Shown piece after piece: positions 11,321 through 22,798 of a stretch of 64,000 bases of DNA (positions are counted from its first letter, which is position 1; every line of letters begins with the position of its first letter). The translations under genes were made by a program, and so were the position numbers. The notes beneath the pieces were generated by a model. The model worked only from the letters and a program-made list of their open reading frames with translations. It was not told the DNA's origin and ran no database searches. The DNA lies in contig MU400726.1 of NCBI GenBank assembly GCA_022578965.1, forward strand, positions 1 to 64,000, written 5' to 3'. The DNA comes from Xylaria sp. FL1777 (Eukaryota > Ascomycota > Sordariomycetes > Xylariales > Xylariaceae).

Positions 11321-12687
11321 TCTTATTCCTATCCTACTTACCTTACCTTACCTTACCTTATGTCATCCGTAGTCTATCATATCCTACTCTCCCCCCTAGC
11401 TCCCCCTCTCTCTATCTATGTGTGTATGTGTGTGCGTTTCTAGGCGCTTCGGATTTACTGGCTGGCTAGGCTTGAGACGAATTGAATTGACTTGACTTGA
11501 ATTGAACTGAACTGAGACCCCGGAATCGGAAAAAAGGGGAGAGAGAAACTCGGGGACGAATTCTCAGCCATCTATCTATCTAGGCGCGGGAAGTGATGTT
11601 CTACTGCTATTATTCTTTGGGTATTATTTTTTTTTTTTTTTTTTTTTTTTTTGGCTGGACAACAACATCAACATCATCATCACCCTCATCTTTATCGTCG
11701 TCATCATCCTCATTATCATCATTACCGTCATCTTTACCACATTTTTTGTCATCAGAGACCTGGATATTGTATATCATATACCCTGTTTTTTTGTTTCAGT
11801 AGTTAGTTAGTCTAGCTAGGTCTTGATGGCTTATTTAGTGTACCGCACCTAGCTTAGGTAGGTAGGTAGACAGGCAGGCAGGCATAGTATGGTGTGCGTC
11901 TGTATACCGAGCGTGTTGCCAATATACCACGTTAATTCGTAACGTATTCTATCGTATCGTATCCATTCCTTACCTAATCTCCTCGTCCTCGTGCATGTTC
12001 TATGTTTTTCTATCTTCTGTTTCTTGGTCGCCATGTTCAAGTTTCTAGACTGCATCGGCTACGGAAAACTCGCATGCACATAGACTGTTCCTATCAAGCA
12101 TCTCCACTAACCCCACGAGTTGAACTCACCTGAATCGCACGTTTCAGTTGAGTCCACATCTATCAAGTTTCTCATACGGTATTGAGCACTCCGAACCAGA
12201 AAACGTTTGTCACTGTAACCAAGGCACATAGGATAAGGAGTTAGAATACTGTGGAATGCTCTCTCGAAGCGAGGAGTAAAGTAACATGTTGAATCACTCG
12301 TCGACATATATATCCTAACAAGCCCCAATGAACGCCGCGCTCAACTCGACCATGTATTTTATATGCCACGTAACTCCTGTTCAGCCCTGTCCTGCCCGTT
12401 TATTTTGGCTACGGGGAGGGGGAGGATGCATCGACGCCGTAAACCAATGCTTCTACATCTTGATCGATGCGTGCCCTTTGATCAAAGTAGTAGCCGTGCG
12501 ATTCTGACAAGGAGAGATGGTGGATGTGTTTGTTCTGTTCGGGATGCCCACCTCTTCCTCAGGGATTATATCTCTACCGCCTTCTACCTACGCAGTAGGA
12601 ATGATCCACCCCAGTGTGATTCGCACGGGCAACCATGATGGTTCAGTTCTCCACTGCTGCAAGCCAAGCGCTCGGCCATGGTTTTCT
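11321..12687. other. Intergenic with simple repeats
   Basis: Non-coding between a plus-strand and a minus-strand gene (convergent 3' ends). It holds (TTACC)n near 11337-11360, a TTGAATTGACTTGACT-type microsatellite at 11480-11515, a run of 26 T at 11627-11652, and a CAT/CATCAT trinucleotide stretch at 11663-11755. Short AGGTAGGTAGACAGGCAGGCAGG repeats lie near 11855-11882. No supported gene. Confidence 0.65.
11627..11652 (+). repeat. Poly(T) tract of 26
   Basis: An uninterrupted run of 26 T, followed directly by CAACAACATCAACATCATC trinucleotide repeats. It may be slippage or, read on the minus strand, the poly(A) tail of a retroposed sequence, but no retroelement body was recognised beside it. 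Confidence 0.8.
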
Positions 12688-15600
12688 TTAATCTGCAGCA
12701 TCTTCCTCGTCGACAACCGCGCTCTCTTGCGCTAGATCAGTCTTCACTCCATTCGGCTCGACCTTGATATTAGCCCGTGCTTTCTCCTGACTCTCGAGGA
12801 AGACATCCCAATACTGAGGATCTTTGTCCCTTAGTAATTTCCATATGTTCTCTTTGTCTTCTTCAAATGCTTTCACGATACCTATCTCCTCAACCCGTTT
12901 CCGTATCTCTTCGTAGTCTTCCATGAGATCTTCCATAAGACTAGTGACTAGTTGAACGTGGTGGGGGTTATTGCTGATTTCCTCGTCACTGTTGAGAATT
13001 TTAAACTGGTTTTGTGACATAAAGCTGCGACGGAATCTATGGCCAGCGCGAAGGGCAAGGCCCTCTTCCTCCGAGAAAGCTTTAGATGTATGCGAGATAA
13101 TAGAACCGGAACGTGAGCGGATGGGAGGACGCAATGCCGTCTCGACATCTTCAGTATCCGACAGAGCCAAGGTCTCGACTTCAGGGGGTTCTGGAGTAGT
13201 ACCCGACTCTGGAGCTGTTGAACTGAGGTCTGATGTAACCTCGTTTGGATCATCCAACTGTCGCGTATCTGGAAATTCATCTTCAAAGCGGTTGATAATC
13301 CCCTCGATCGTCTGATCGAGGAAAGCTAGGCGATCTAAGACATAATCAGCTTTACGACCGAATAGGGTGAGGGAATGAACTGAACTCACGGTAGTTGGCT
13401 AAATCCTCTTTAGCAGATGCCTTGGCACTGGCTAATGCAGGCTGCAGGCGTGCTCGAATTTTTCGCGCTGTTGCAAGTAAATGTTTGGACATGTCCTTGG
13501 CCTTCCCAGGAGGTAGTTGTGATCGAGTTGTCGTCGCTCCATCATCGAGCTCTCGCGTAAACTCGCCGGATTGTCTTCCTGAATCGTTGCCCCGATTCTT
13601 CAAAACACAAGCAAGAGCCTTGGCGACCCCAGTACCACCAATGACGTAGTCCTCGTCTGGCGCTAATTCGGAGTCATCATCTTCGGCTACGACGGGATAA
13701 TCTTCTTCGTGGCCAACAATATGGCGAAGAACATCAGGATATTTCTCAAGTTTCGGAGCCGAATCATCGGTGGAGGAATCTCGAATGTCAGGTTCTCCTT
13801 GCATATTCCGCATGGTGTACACTACTAGACGGTTGGCCAACGCCTTGACGAGCTCTCCAGATTCCGAGCTTGGATCGTCAATGTCGATCTTGACTAGCGT
13901 TTTGGATACACGAACGGCGGCTAGTAATGAAGCATACAATGCGCACGCTTCTTCTTGCATATCCTCTGTTCTGGCATCTGCAAGGCGGACCAGATCTGGA
14001 TTTTCAAGGAGATTAATATGAGCGAGGGACTTAACCTCAGGTAGTATTTCAGCCAGGGCAATCGCTTGTTCTGAAGATAAGGATACATCGGCGAGATGCA
14101 ACCTCCTTAAGTGATCCAAGTTAGGGAGATACCTAAGGACATTGAGTTAGTGATAAGTTTATGCTATCGTTTTTTCCAAACTTACCGGCGAAGCAGGGAG
14201 ATGGCATTAGGCTCCGATTCGAAGAGAGCTTGATTGTGTGAAAGATCAAAGAATTTGAAATTAGTTAGCTTCGGTAGCTTTGGGAGGAGCTTGCATAAAG
14301 AAGCAGGATGCAAATTGCAATTCGCGAGACTGAGTGCCCATAGTGCGTCGTTACTATCAAGAGCACCAGCTATCATGTCGATATGGTCGTTGAGATCATT
14401 TCCGCCAAGGTCGAGACCCTCGCACTGAGCATTACGAAGATACCTTGCTACATGCTCCACTCCGGCAGCATCGAGACTATTATGTGACAACCCTAGTCTC
14501 GACACTCCTGATTTCAACACCCCATCAATAATACACTTTAGCTGGCTTGACGTCAATCTTGTAGCACCTAGATTGAGTAGCTCGAGTTCTGGACCGGCCA
14601 GGCGATCTGCAAGACTCTTTGATAGGAGCGATGATATATCGAGAGGCGTAGGTGCACTTTGTCCGTGATGGCCAAGGTGGTGATGGTGAGGCAGCTTGGA
14701 CGGCTCGATTGCCGTGGGAAACTGTATGCTTGAAAGGTCTAAACACTTGATGGATCGACACATGTGGATAAACAAGCAGATATGCTTCCAGCCGTCTATG
14801 CCAAATTTGTTATTTTTGAGAACCAGTCGCTCAACGACACCACCTTGAGGTGTCGAGTCGTCCGGTTTTGTTGTTGATTTGCGGTGCTTAATATTCGGCC
14901 TTCTAGCTGCGAGAAGGCCAGCTAGAATGACACGCACCCCCTCATCAGTTAGATCGCAGTTTTCTAGGCAGACTTCTCTAAATGGAACCACTGCGAGAAA
15001 ATCTCCTAGTGTGACCAGATCTTGCAATGATAAGTAGTAGCCGGTCAGATCCAGCTTGTCGACAATGCCATCAGTGCAGCCTTCGGTGGTCTTCGGAAGC
15101 TGGGCCGTGACCTTGGTAAGTATGTCGGCTTCTCGTAGTTGACAACATCTTCGGTATATCCTTCCAGGGCTCGTAGTAGGTATCCCCTGGCGCCGTGAGG
15201 AACGAGTCGACGTAGATTTGGCCTCGGTTGATGAATCGCTGTCAAGATGGATCTCCATAGGAATAGCTCCTTTCTCAAGAGCCTCCCTCCGCTTTTGCTC
15301 CTTCTTGGCTTTCCGCTCAGCTTCACTTTTCTTTTTCTTTTCCCTTTTCCGCGAAATCTCCTTCTCCGGTTTTTGACCCTTTCCCGTTTCGGTAGGTGAT
15401 TCTTCCCGTTTGCCATTGACAGTCGCAGTATCCTCCTTTTCGGATTCTTTAGGTAATGATCCACCAATAACTTTAACGACGCCAACATTCTCTTTTTTGT
15501 CCTCAACAGTCTTAGACTCTCTTAAAGCTAGTCCCTCACCCCTTTCGGCCGCCTTCAGCTTATCGCTCTTTTCTATACCTGCCTTAGACGGCGTGTCTTC

Positions 15601-16458
15601 ATTGGTGTATTTAGGCATTGGGGCGATCTCAACATCAACGCAGAATGCAACACGGCGCAGTTTGGCCTGGTTGAGTTCGTTTAAGCGACACCTCTCCCGA
15701 TTTTTATCAACATTTAAAATCCTCCGCTCAACTAGACCATGGCTTGCTCTTGCACCGGGGCTGATAGTTGTATTAGATGAGGATAGGCGACGCAACACAC
15801 CCAAGAAGCCCGGCTGGCCGCCCCTCGGAGGCGCAGGAATGTAAGGGGCGTCCCCGCTTTGCCGTGCTGCGTGAGGAAGAACAGCATTTTTGTTCGGCGT
15901 AATCTTGGGCAGAGGAGTCACATCATCGACATCAATATCGGATTTAGACGACGGGTTTGGTCCTTGACTCTGAGCGTTTGAAGGTGACCCGGCGAATCTG
16001 GATGAGATATTGGAAAACCAAGAGCTCCTCCTCTGTGGTGGCGTGCCATTGGGACCCGTGGGTGATTCATTTGATAAGCTCCTCGATCTACCTCCTCGTT
16101 GGGGGATGGGCTTAGCTGGCGTTGGCGATTGCGTAGAACTTGGATTTGGCGGTGGTGCCGTAGCGGCAGGGGAAGGCGAAGGAGAATAGGAGACCGGTTT
16201 ACCATTGGCTTTGCTCGGGGTCGCAAGCTCTAACGGCTGAGACGAAACAGATACGCCCTGATCGGATTGGGATGGAGCAGTCGTATGGTGCCCATTTCTA
16301 TGGAGGATATCTAACGTAAAATGACAGACCATTAGCGCTTGCAATATGTACGTGTATGGTAGAGGTTCGTAACGGATTAGGAGGCAAGCTATGCAGCAAA
16401 GAAGAATGTACATACCTTTACCATGAGTCATCCAGCTCACATCCAATACATGTTCCAT
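12688..16458 (-). CDS. Leucine-rich-repeat protein (RNI-like), four exons
   Basis: Minus-strand exons 16458-16416, 16310-14186, 14132-13390 and 13334-12688 give 1185 residues. Donors are GTATGT, GTAAGT and GTGAGT, and all acceptors end in TTAG. The first intron (105 nt, 35 codons) is open in frame and could be misread as coding. It has GCTAATG before TTACGTTAG, and removing it brings MEHVLDVSWMTHGK next to DILHRNG. The order is: short N-terminus; Pro/Ser-rich disordered region; a conserved-looking block around residues 210-250 (RRILNVDKNRERCRLNEL); a Lys/Glu-rich charged segment near 330-365; then ribonuclease-inhibitor-like LRRs from about residue 430 to about 800 (LDLTGYYL, LLNLGATRL, RLGLSHNSL, GLDLGGNDL, FFDLSHNQAL); and an acidic C-terminal region with probable coiled coil. 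From memory, similar ascomycete proteins are sometimes labelled Mhp1 or cell-wall biogenesis protein; I am not sure of that label. Likely a cytoplasmic scaffold. Confidence 0.85.
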
Positions 16459-19380
16459 CTTGATTCAACAAGATCTGAACTTGCATACAGAAACAAAGAT
16501 TATCGGGCAAGGATAGCAAAGGTGTAATCCAGTAGTTTGGTCTCGCGGAATGTTTGTGTGTAGGTTTACCTGACACCACCCCTTAGATCAGCGACGACCT
16601 CGTTTTCTTGTAACCGGGCAAGGAGAGGATAATTCAACTAGATAGAAGGTGCTAAGAGTGTCCAGAAAGACGGCGAGGGCAATGATACGCAATGTTTCGC
16701 GATAGGGGCGTAGGGCGGACCCAAAGATCCAAGGATCCAAGAACCCTGGACCGGGAATTGGGGGGATGCAACTCCGATATGCTTTGTTTAGAGATTGCAA
16801 TTCCAGATAATGGGAGTGATTCGGTACGAGAGGGGAAATGCCTAGTTTCCAAGAGAGTTGTTGTTAAGAGGGCAGCCAACAATGCATACGTTGGGGAATC
16901 ATTTTCGCTGAGGGTTTTTGAGGGTGCTGAAAGTGCTGAAAGTGCTAAAGGCGCTGAAGGTGGTAGCCCCGAAAGCTCACGATGACGTTCGCAGGTATGT
17001 ATGTAGGTTGTGGTTGACAGAGGGTGTTATTGAATCAATTGTAGGCACGGTACCTGCCAGACTACCTAGACTGGGGTTTACGCCATACAGTACGGGTGCA
17101 CACTGTAAGGTACCTGGGCAGTCTCCTGTACGTGCTGCAGTAGTGGGCTGATACAGCACGAGTCTACCTGCACTGCACAAAGTAGCGCAAACAGCGGTGG
17201 CTAGGCTGGTAAATCATCTCTTCTCGGATAGGTAGGTATGTCGAGTGCGCTAGTCATTGGACCTACCCTGGATTGTCGGCCAAGAATGGATGCAATGAGC
17301 GGCATTAACAGGTGGGGTGCAGGCGGGAACATTGACAAGTCTGGCTCTGGCTCTGGCTCAAACTTCTGCTTTCGTGTACCTACTGCGTACATGTAAGTAC
17401 GTAGGTACCTACTGAACTGCGTACTTATAAGCCATGATGTAGTGTGCATACTTGAATCCTGGTTTCTGTGGTGAATCCAAAGTTTACACAACCTCCCACT
17501 AGACTCGTTTATGGTTGTTGGCAAAATAGAAGCCAATGATATCAAGGGGACCTATCTGCTTAAGTAGGACATAGTGCATTTCTTCTTTATCCCCTCAAAG
17601 CCGTTTTCAAAAGAACACAGTGCAGAAATTTGACTGCTGTTGACTATGTGGTCACCTACCTACATGTCGGGTAGGTACTCTGAGCGTTCTTTGAGTTCTC
17701 CTTTACCACTGCTACTAGGGTTTCACAACGCGGAATCCGAATCACCTGTTCAGACGATGCATGTATAGTAGTATGCAGGGCCTAGAATTTATGCCAAAGA
17801 AGCGCGCTACTCTTTGGCGGGCTAGATCCTCTCCACTAATGATTCTGCTTTAGTGTATACACTACAATACCTAGTACCTACAGTAGCTTGCGGAGGGTAC
17901 ACTAGGTAGGTACGTACATACTAATATATACTAAGGAGGGGTCTATCATGATTGACTTTACCTGCGCATTCAGCTCCTCTCTTCACATGCAAGCCCCTTC
18001 ATTACCATCCTACCTTACTACCTATGTAGTGTTGGCATGAATTCAAGCCCCTTTGCCCGATTTCTTCAAGAGTCAGAGTTGATGGAAGTGCAGCATTAGC
18101 AGATGCGATCCACGAGCTTATTTTCTGTCACATGTATCAAATCGCTAACCGCTAACCGCTAGTCTAGGTAAGTACTTGCTAGCAACACCTTAACTTTGAA
18201 GAAGAACATACTCGTGCGCATACTGGGTACATACTAGCTCAAAAACAGCGATGATTTGCCACAGACATACTGTGGAGGTACCATGCCTACATGGTAGACT
18301 AGACTAGGTACCTAGCACACCACACAAAGCGGATTTCTCCATCACCATACGCATATGACAGCGCAACGTCTTCACCGTACCCAGTCTGACCGCAGTATGT
18401 ATGTGTATAATCCGCAATCCGCATTCTCCGCCTTTCTTGGTCCAACTGCCAGTTACTTAGACAGTATACACTAGAATTGCACGAGACCAGATTAAACCAT
18501 ACCCTTAATTTTATTCCCTGATCCTCAACTCAACTCTCGTTGCATCTAAATTACTTAGCAATAGGTGCAGAGACAGCTTAAGCTTAGTAATGTAGAATAG
18601 GTGATGCGGTTACAATTAGAGTTGCTCCCTTGCATGATTCTGCCCCCGCTGTCTTAAAGCCGGCGCGCGCCACCGAGTGAGGTTCCTTCGGGCGGAGGCG
18701 AGAAGCGCAGCAGCGAGACCAAGATTTCTCTATCCAACAGTCCCGAATGGCCTGAGAATTTCCATCCCTCCGATAACCTCCCTATTGCAGCCAAAGTCTG
18801 GCGCCACCAACTCCTCTGTTCGGATGCCAATACTGCGTAGATCGAAGGATTAGCATCTCACGTGTCTCGTCTCGCCGTATACCGCTGTGTACCGCTGTCC
18901 CGATGCTAATTCCTTACGGTAACTCTACGCTCGTCTTACCACCCGACGGCCCAACCCCAACCCACAACAGCCATTCCCTTGAGATGTCAAGAGACAAGGA
19001 TGCATCAGTCACGTGAATCGGACCTACCACCCATGGAGGAAATCTATTTGGTTCACGGTTAAACGGGTATAACGTCGGGTCCTATTAGCGCCCACGCGCC
19101 GGCTTGGTGGTGGTCACCTTCTCTGTTATCACATGCACAGCCGATCTCTCCCAACCTCGTGTTGTGCTACTGCGACGATTTTCTCATCCGAAATTCCACC
19201 TTTCCCAACCTTAATGTCATCCTTACTTGCTAACCCAAATCGCATTCGACCAAGCAAGGCTGCGTCCTGTGCATATTGGCTCTGTAAGGCTCGTTGGACG
19301 TGTCCCGAGCACTCCTCCTTTCCGGGTTCCCTTATATGCTCGTAGTAATATCCTGTATCGAAAGCTCCTTATGTAATGTC
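16459..19380. other. Intergenic, palindromic TAC/GTA words
   Basis: About 2.9 kb without a supported gene. Between 16990 and 18420 short words such as GTAGGTACCTAC (a perfect 12-bp palindrome at 17401-17412), TACATGTA, CTAGGTAC and ACTGCGTAC recur. A (GGCTCT)3 run lies at 17342-17359. Small open frames here (up to 114 codons) show no family features. The part next to 16459 should hold the promoter of the LRR gene. Confidence 0.6.
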
Positions 19381-19899
19381 TCAGAAGCGAGGGGGGATGA
19401 AAGTGTTATATGGTGGATAGGGGCCATAGTAATGAGGTGCTTGCAACATAGGTGCCATTCCAGAAGGCTGTATCATAGTTGAAGGTTGTAGCATTGTATG
19501 AGGCTGTACCATTGTAGAAAGTTGTATCATTGCGGAAGGCCGCATCATCGTAGAAGGCCGCATCATCGTAGAAGGCTGCATTATCGTAGAAGGTTGTACC
19601 ATCGTTTGAGACTGTATCATCGCAGCAGGCTGCAGTATCGCAGAAGGTTGTATCATGGCGGAAGATTGTGTTATCATAGGAGGTACTGTTGTCGAAGGCG
19701 CCTGTAGCAAGGGTAGGAAGTGTGACGATGCCGCCATAGGCTGGTAGCTCGCCAGAGCATGGTAGTTTGGTGCTGTTTGATAGCTTGGTCCTGAGAATCC
19801 AAGTTGGTAAAGGTACTGAGATGGGATTAGGAGGTCCCTTGGTGGCTTCCAGTCCTTGTCGCGGTAGTATCGACGTCTTTTATTCTTCAAGCAGGACAT
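19381..19899 (-). CDS. Small hexapeptide-repeat protein, unknown function
   Basis: Single open frame of 172 residues starting at the first true ATG (19899); the frame stays open 12 codons upstream but only to a TTG. The N-terminus is basic (CLKNKRRRYYRDKDWKPPRD), followed by a Tyr/Pro/Ala-rich stretch. Residues 80-145 are eleven tandem hexapeptides of pattern [ST][TA]M[IMV][QR]P, with a twelfth degenerate copy, then a Tyr/Pro-rich tail ending FIPPRF. There is no signal peptide or membrane helix. The repeat is intrinsically disordered in character, unusually rich in Met, Gln and Pro, and resembles nothing I can name. Unit-to-unit changes mostly keep the M-x-[QR]-P pattern, which argues for selection on protein. 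It could still be a chance open frame over an 18-bp minisatellite. Confidence 0.5.
   Translation of the reverse strand: MSCLKNKRRRYYRDKDWKPPRDLLIPSQYLYQLGFSGPSYQTAPNYHALASYQPMAASSHFLPLLQAPSTTVPPMITQSSAMIQPSAILQPAAMIQSQTMVQPSTIMQPSTMMRPSTMMRPSAMIQLSTMVQPHTMLQPSTMIQPSGMAPMLQAPHYYGPYPPYNTFIPPRF
19465..19662 (-). repeat. 18-bp minisatellite, 11 units, in frame
   Basis: Eleven head-to-tail 18-bp units (198 bp) lie inside the small gene, each encoding one [ST][TA]M[IMV][QR]P hexapeptide. On the plus strand the unit reads as variants of GAAGGTTGTACCATCGTA. The period is a multiple of three, so copy-number change would not shift the frame. Confidence 0.75.
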
Positions 19900-21066
19900 C
19901 TTGAAGAATCGAGCAGTCGGCGCGATGATAAGCAAGACTTGAAGCTAGTCAGGGTAGAGTTGAGCTGAAATGAGTTTCAAGTCATTTCCAAACATGTCCG
20001 TATTCAAGAAGGGCTATTGGTGTAGTACGGATCTATTCGTAGAGTTATAAGGGAGCGAAATTTGGGTCTGGGAATTCGAAATGAATCAATGACGTTTAAG
20101 GGGGAAGTAGGTTGAAGGGAGTCAATAAAGAATGGGCAAAGTTGAATGGAAAGCAAAAGCTACAATGCGCTCGCTCATTTGTTCGCGCTAGCTGGCAGCA
20201 TACCCATAGGTGTTTGCGTCAAGTATTGTCATGTTCAACAGATGTCACATTTGCCATGGGATTACTTGCACTTGGTCATTGCGGCTCCCTCCAAAGTGGA
20301 TAATAGGACCCAAGCTTGATACCTTTGAGACCTGCTTCGTTGTGACTATATCAATCATCTGGTCACTTTAGTTCATCTGCATATGAGGGAATGAGCTTTT
20401 ATCAATCTGCTCTACACATATGTTTCTCTCTTACCTATACCTAGCATGTCTCAGAGAACAAGTGCCATCCTTTCTTTGAGTAGAACAAGAGTAACGGAGA
20501 AAGAGGATTTCACTTTGTATTGGGAAAACAGATTGTAACATCAGAGTTTGCTTCTAAGTCCTGTTTTGCATTCACCACAGTCGCGTCTGAACGCGACTAA
20601 CAACATAACACTCAACGCGTCAGGTTCTAATTAAGTATCCTGCTCAAAACCAATCACTAGGTACACACCAGAAAGTGACAAAGAAACCCGTTACCTAGCT
20701 ACCTACTTTAGGCAGAGAGGTAGGTTTCCTAAGTGATGGCCACACGTGCTTTGTTACCAGGCAACATAAGGGAATAGTAGGGTTTTTTGTGTATAAGAGT
20801 TAAATTTTTCTCCTAGATCTCCTTTCATTATATTACTATAGATGTTAACCACATACACATACCTCATGACAATCCTGTGCTAGTTGATTCATCGTAGTTC
20901 AGGCTTTACTCACGAGCTTCGTCAACGAGCTTAACAGCCGGTAAATAGTCTGCCCCTGAACGCTGTACTGCAACGTCAAATTATAACATAGCGTGCTAAC
21001 ATTGGCCCAGAAATCCTTCCGAGGTATATTCTATCTACTTAGATAGGTACTCTGGACTTGGGGATC
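19900..21066. other. Intergenic, nothing recognised
   Basis: About 1.2 kb between divergent genes (19899 minus, 21067 plus). No open frame with family features, no RNA gene recognised. It presumably contains both promoters. TAGGTAGG/ACCTACC words occur at 20690-20725. Confidence 0.55.
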
Positions 21067-22077
21067 ATGGCGGACCGAATTGTGATGCCGGATAATCCGC
21101 AAATACTGTCGATGGCAGAACAGTAAGTCTAAGTCTAAGTCTAAGTCTATATATATTCACTCCTTTTCCGTTACCGCCATCAGCATTCGATGAAACTGTT
21201 ACTCCCTTTACTAGATACAGCAGTCTGGCACAGTTATGCTACAGATTAAGACCACTGGAGATCTGACATTCTGTCCTCACTAGGCGCATCTTCATCAACT
21301 TCGCCAACATTGCCGAGATGATCGCCGAGAACACAGCAAGGCTGGAGAAAATCGAGGAATCCATTGAGCGAGTAGAGGAAAAACTCGATTCCATGCAGAG
21401 GAGCCAAAACATCGACGGGTCTGACGTGGTCCTTAAGCCTGAGTCCTCTGTCGCCCCCGAGCCAGCACAGACGCAACCCGAGCCCACCAAGCAGGACGGT
21501 TCTCCCCCACGTATCCATTTTGGAACTAACTCTCCTCGGAGACTGGGTCAAGGAACGCTATTCGGAAGCTCACTAGCGCTGCTTCCGCCGCCTCGCACGC
21601 CGCACCGGGCTTCTCATCCGTCGTCAGCTACTACGCCTAGAAAGCGCAAGTTTAGTCCTCGCGACAAAAAACGGCCACTGGGTCGTTCCCTCCTATGGAA
21701 GTCCATAGATTACGGCCTCGTAGAACTACAAGGCCACTCGAAGGAAGCTGATGTTGATACCAAGGCGCAAGACGATAAAGAGCCCGACAGCCCTGCGGCG
21801 GGGGGTAGTATGTAAGTAACATAATTGTCTGTGTTCTTAGCTCACGCTGTCCTTCCTTCCGCTATAAATTCACCTACGATTATCTAACCAATCCATCAGT
21901 CCTCCCTTCTCAAGTCCCCGTCTACATACGCTGGCAAGTCCTTTCAGATTGCAGCCGTCGTCGCTGAGAGAGAGACTGCTGCTAGACAAGGGGCTCAAGG
22001 GAGACGAATCAAAGGCCGCCATGGAGTCGAAGCGCCCGCCTTTTGAGGACTCCGAGAGCAAAGATGGCAAAAAGTGA
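21067..22077 (+). CDS. Hypothetical coiled-coil, proline-rich protein
   Basis: Exons 21067-21122, 21284-21811 and 21900-22077 give 253 residues. Intron 1 (161 nt) starts GTAAGT and carries three further CTAAGT hexamers directly behind the donor. Intron 2 (88 nt) has GTAAGT, ATCTAACC and CATCAG. Both joins are in phase, and exon 3 is open to TGA 22077. Residues 17-60 form an amphipathic coiled coil (IAENTARLEKIEESIERVEE). The centre is Pro/Ser/Arg-rich (PPRTPHRASH, TPRKRKFSPRDKKRP, a possible nuclear localisation signal). The C-terminus is charged and ends SKDGKK. No enzyme motif. Possibly a small nuclear or cytoskeletal adaptor, but that is only inferred from composition. Confidence 0.7.
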
Positions 22078-22798
22078 CGAAGAGGGCAGCAAGGAAGATG
22101 ATTGACCTAATGCCGAGTTTTCGTCCCCAAGGTGCAAGTTGGGCTAAATGATAAGGCGTGTATGAATGAATACTGTGGTATTAAGGCAGGACAATTGATC
22201 ACGCTTTCTATGTTAGCATCGCCTCTCATCTGAGGTGAGATAGACGGACAAATAGGTGTGGGTGGTGATAGGTACATTTGTGCATTTTGATACATTTCTG
22301 CATGGGTATGGACATGTACATATATGCCTAACATTAGCCATTTAATATGGTCTGTGGAGTAAACATAAATCCCTATGTGTGAGTTGGTATAGGGTCTACG
22401 TCGTGCTTTAAGGGCTCATGAGCACAAAAACGTGTGTGGCCGGAGACAAATCCTTAGTCGTGGCACTTACTAAATTCCGCTCCTCGTCACACCAAATAAT
22501 TTTAATGCGATGCATAAGACACAAATAATGCCGATTGCATGTATTGCTGGATGTATGGTCCAGAAGGCTAAGCTGGAGCTTTATGAACACGGGCAAGTTC
22601 TACGATTTCTAAGACAGGCCAAAATTCGGAAATTGTGAGAATCACGTGAGAAATCATTATATTGACAGAGCCTTAACTTCATCAATTCATTAAGCGACCT
22701 GCCGAGAATGCCATTCCTATGAACTCCCCATGCCGAAAGACAACCGTAAAGTGCAACAAGGACATTCCTGTTTATTTTTTTCGTACCTTGCCTGCGAT
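22078..22798. other. Intergenic between convergent genes
   Basis: About 720 bp containing the 3' ends of the coiled-coil gene (+) and rpl5 (-). No gene or RNA recognised. Confidence 0.6.
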
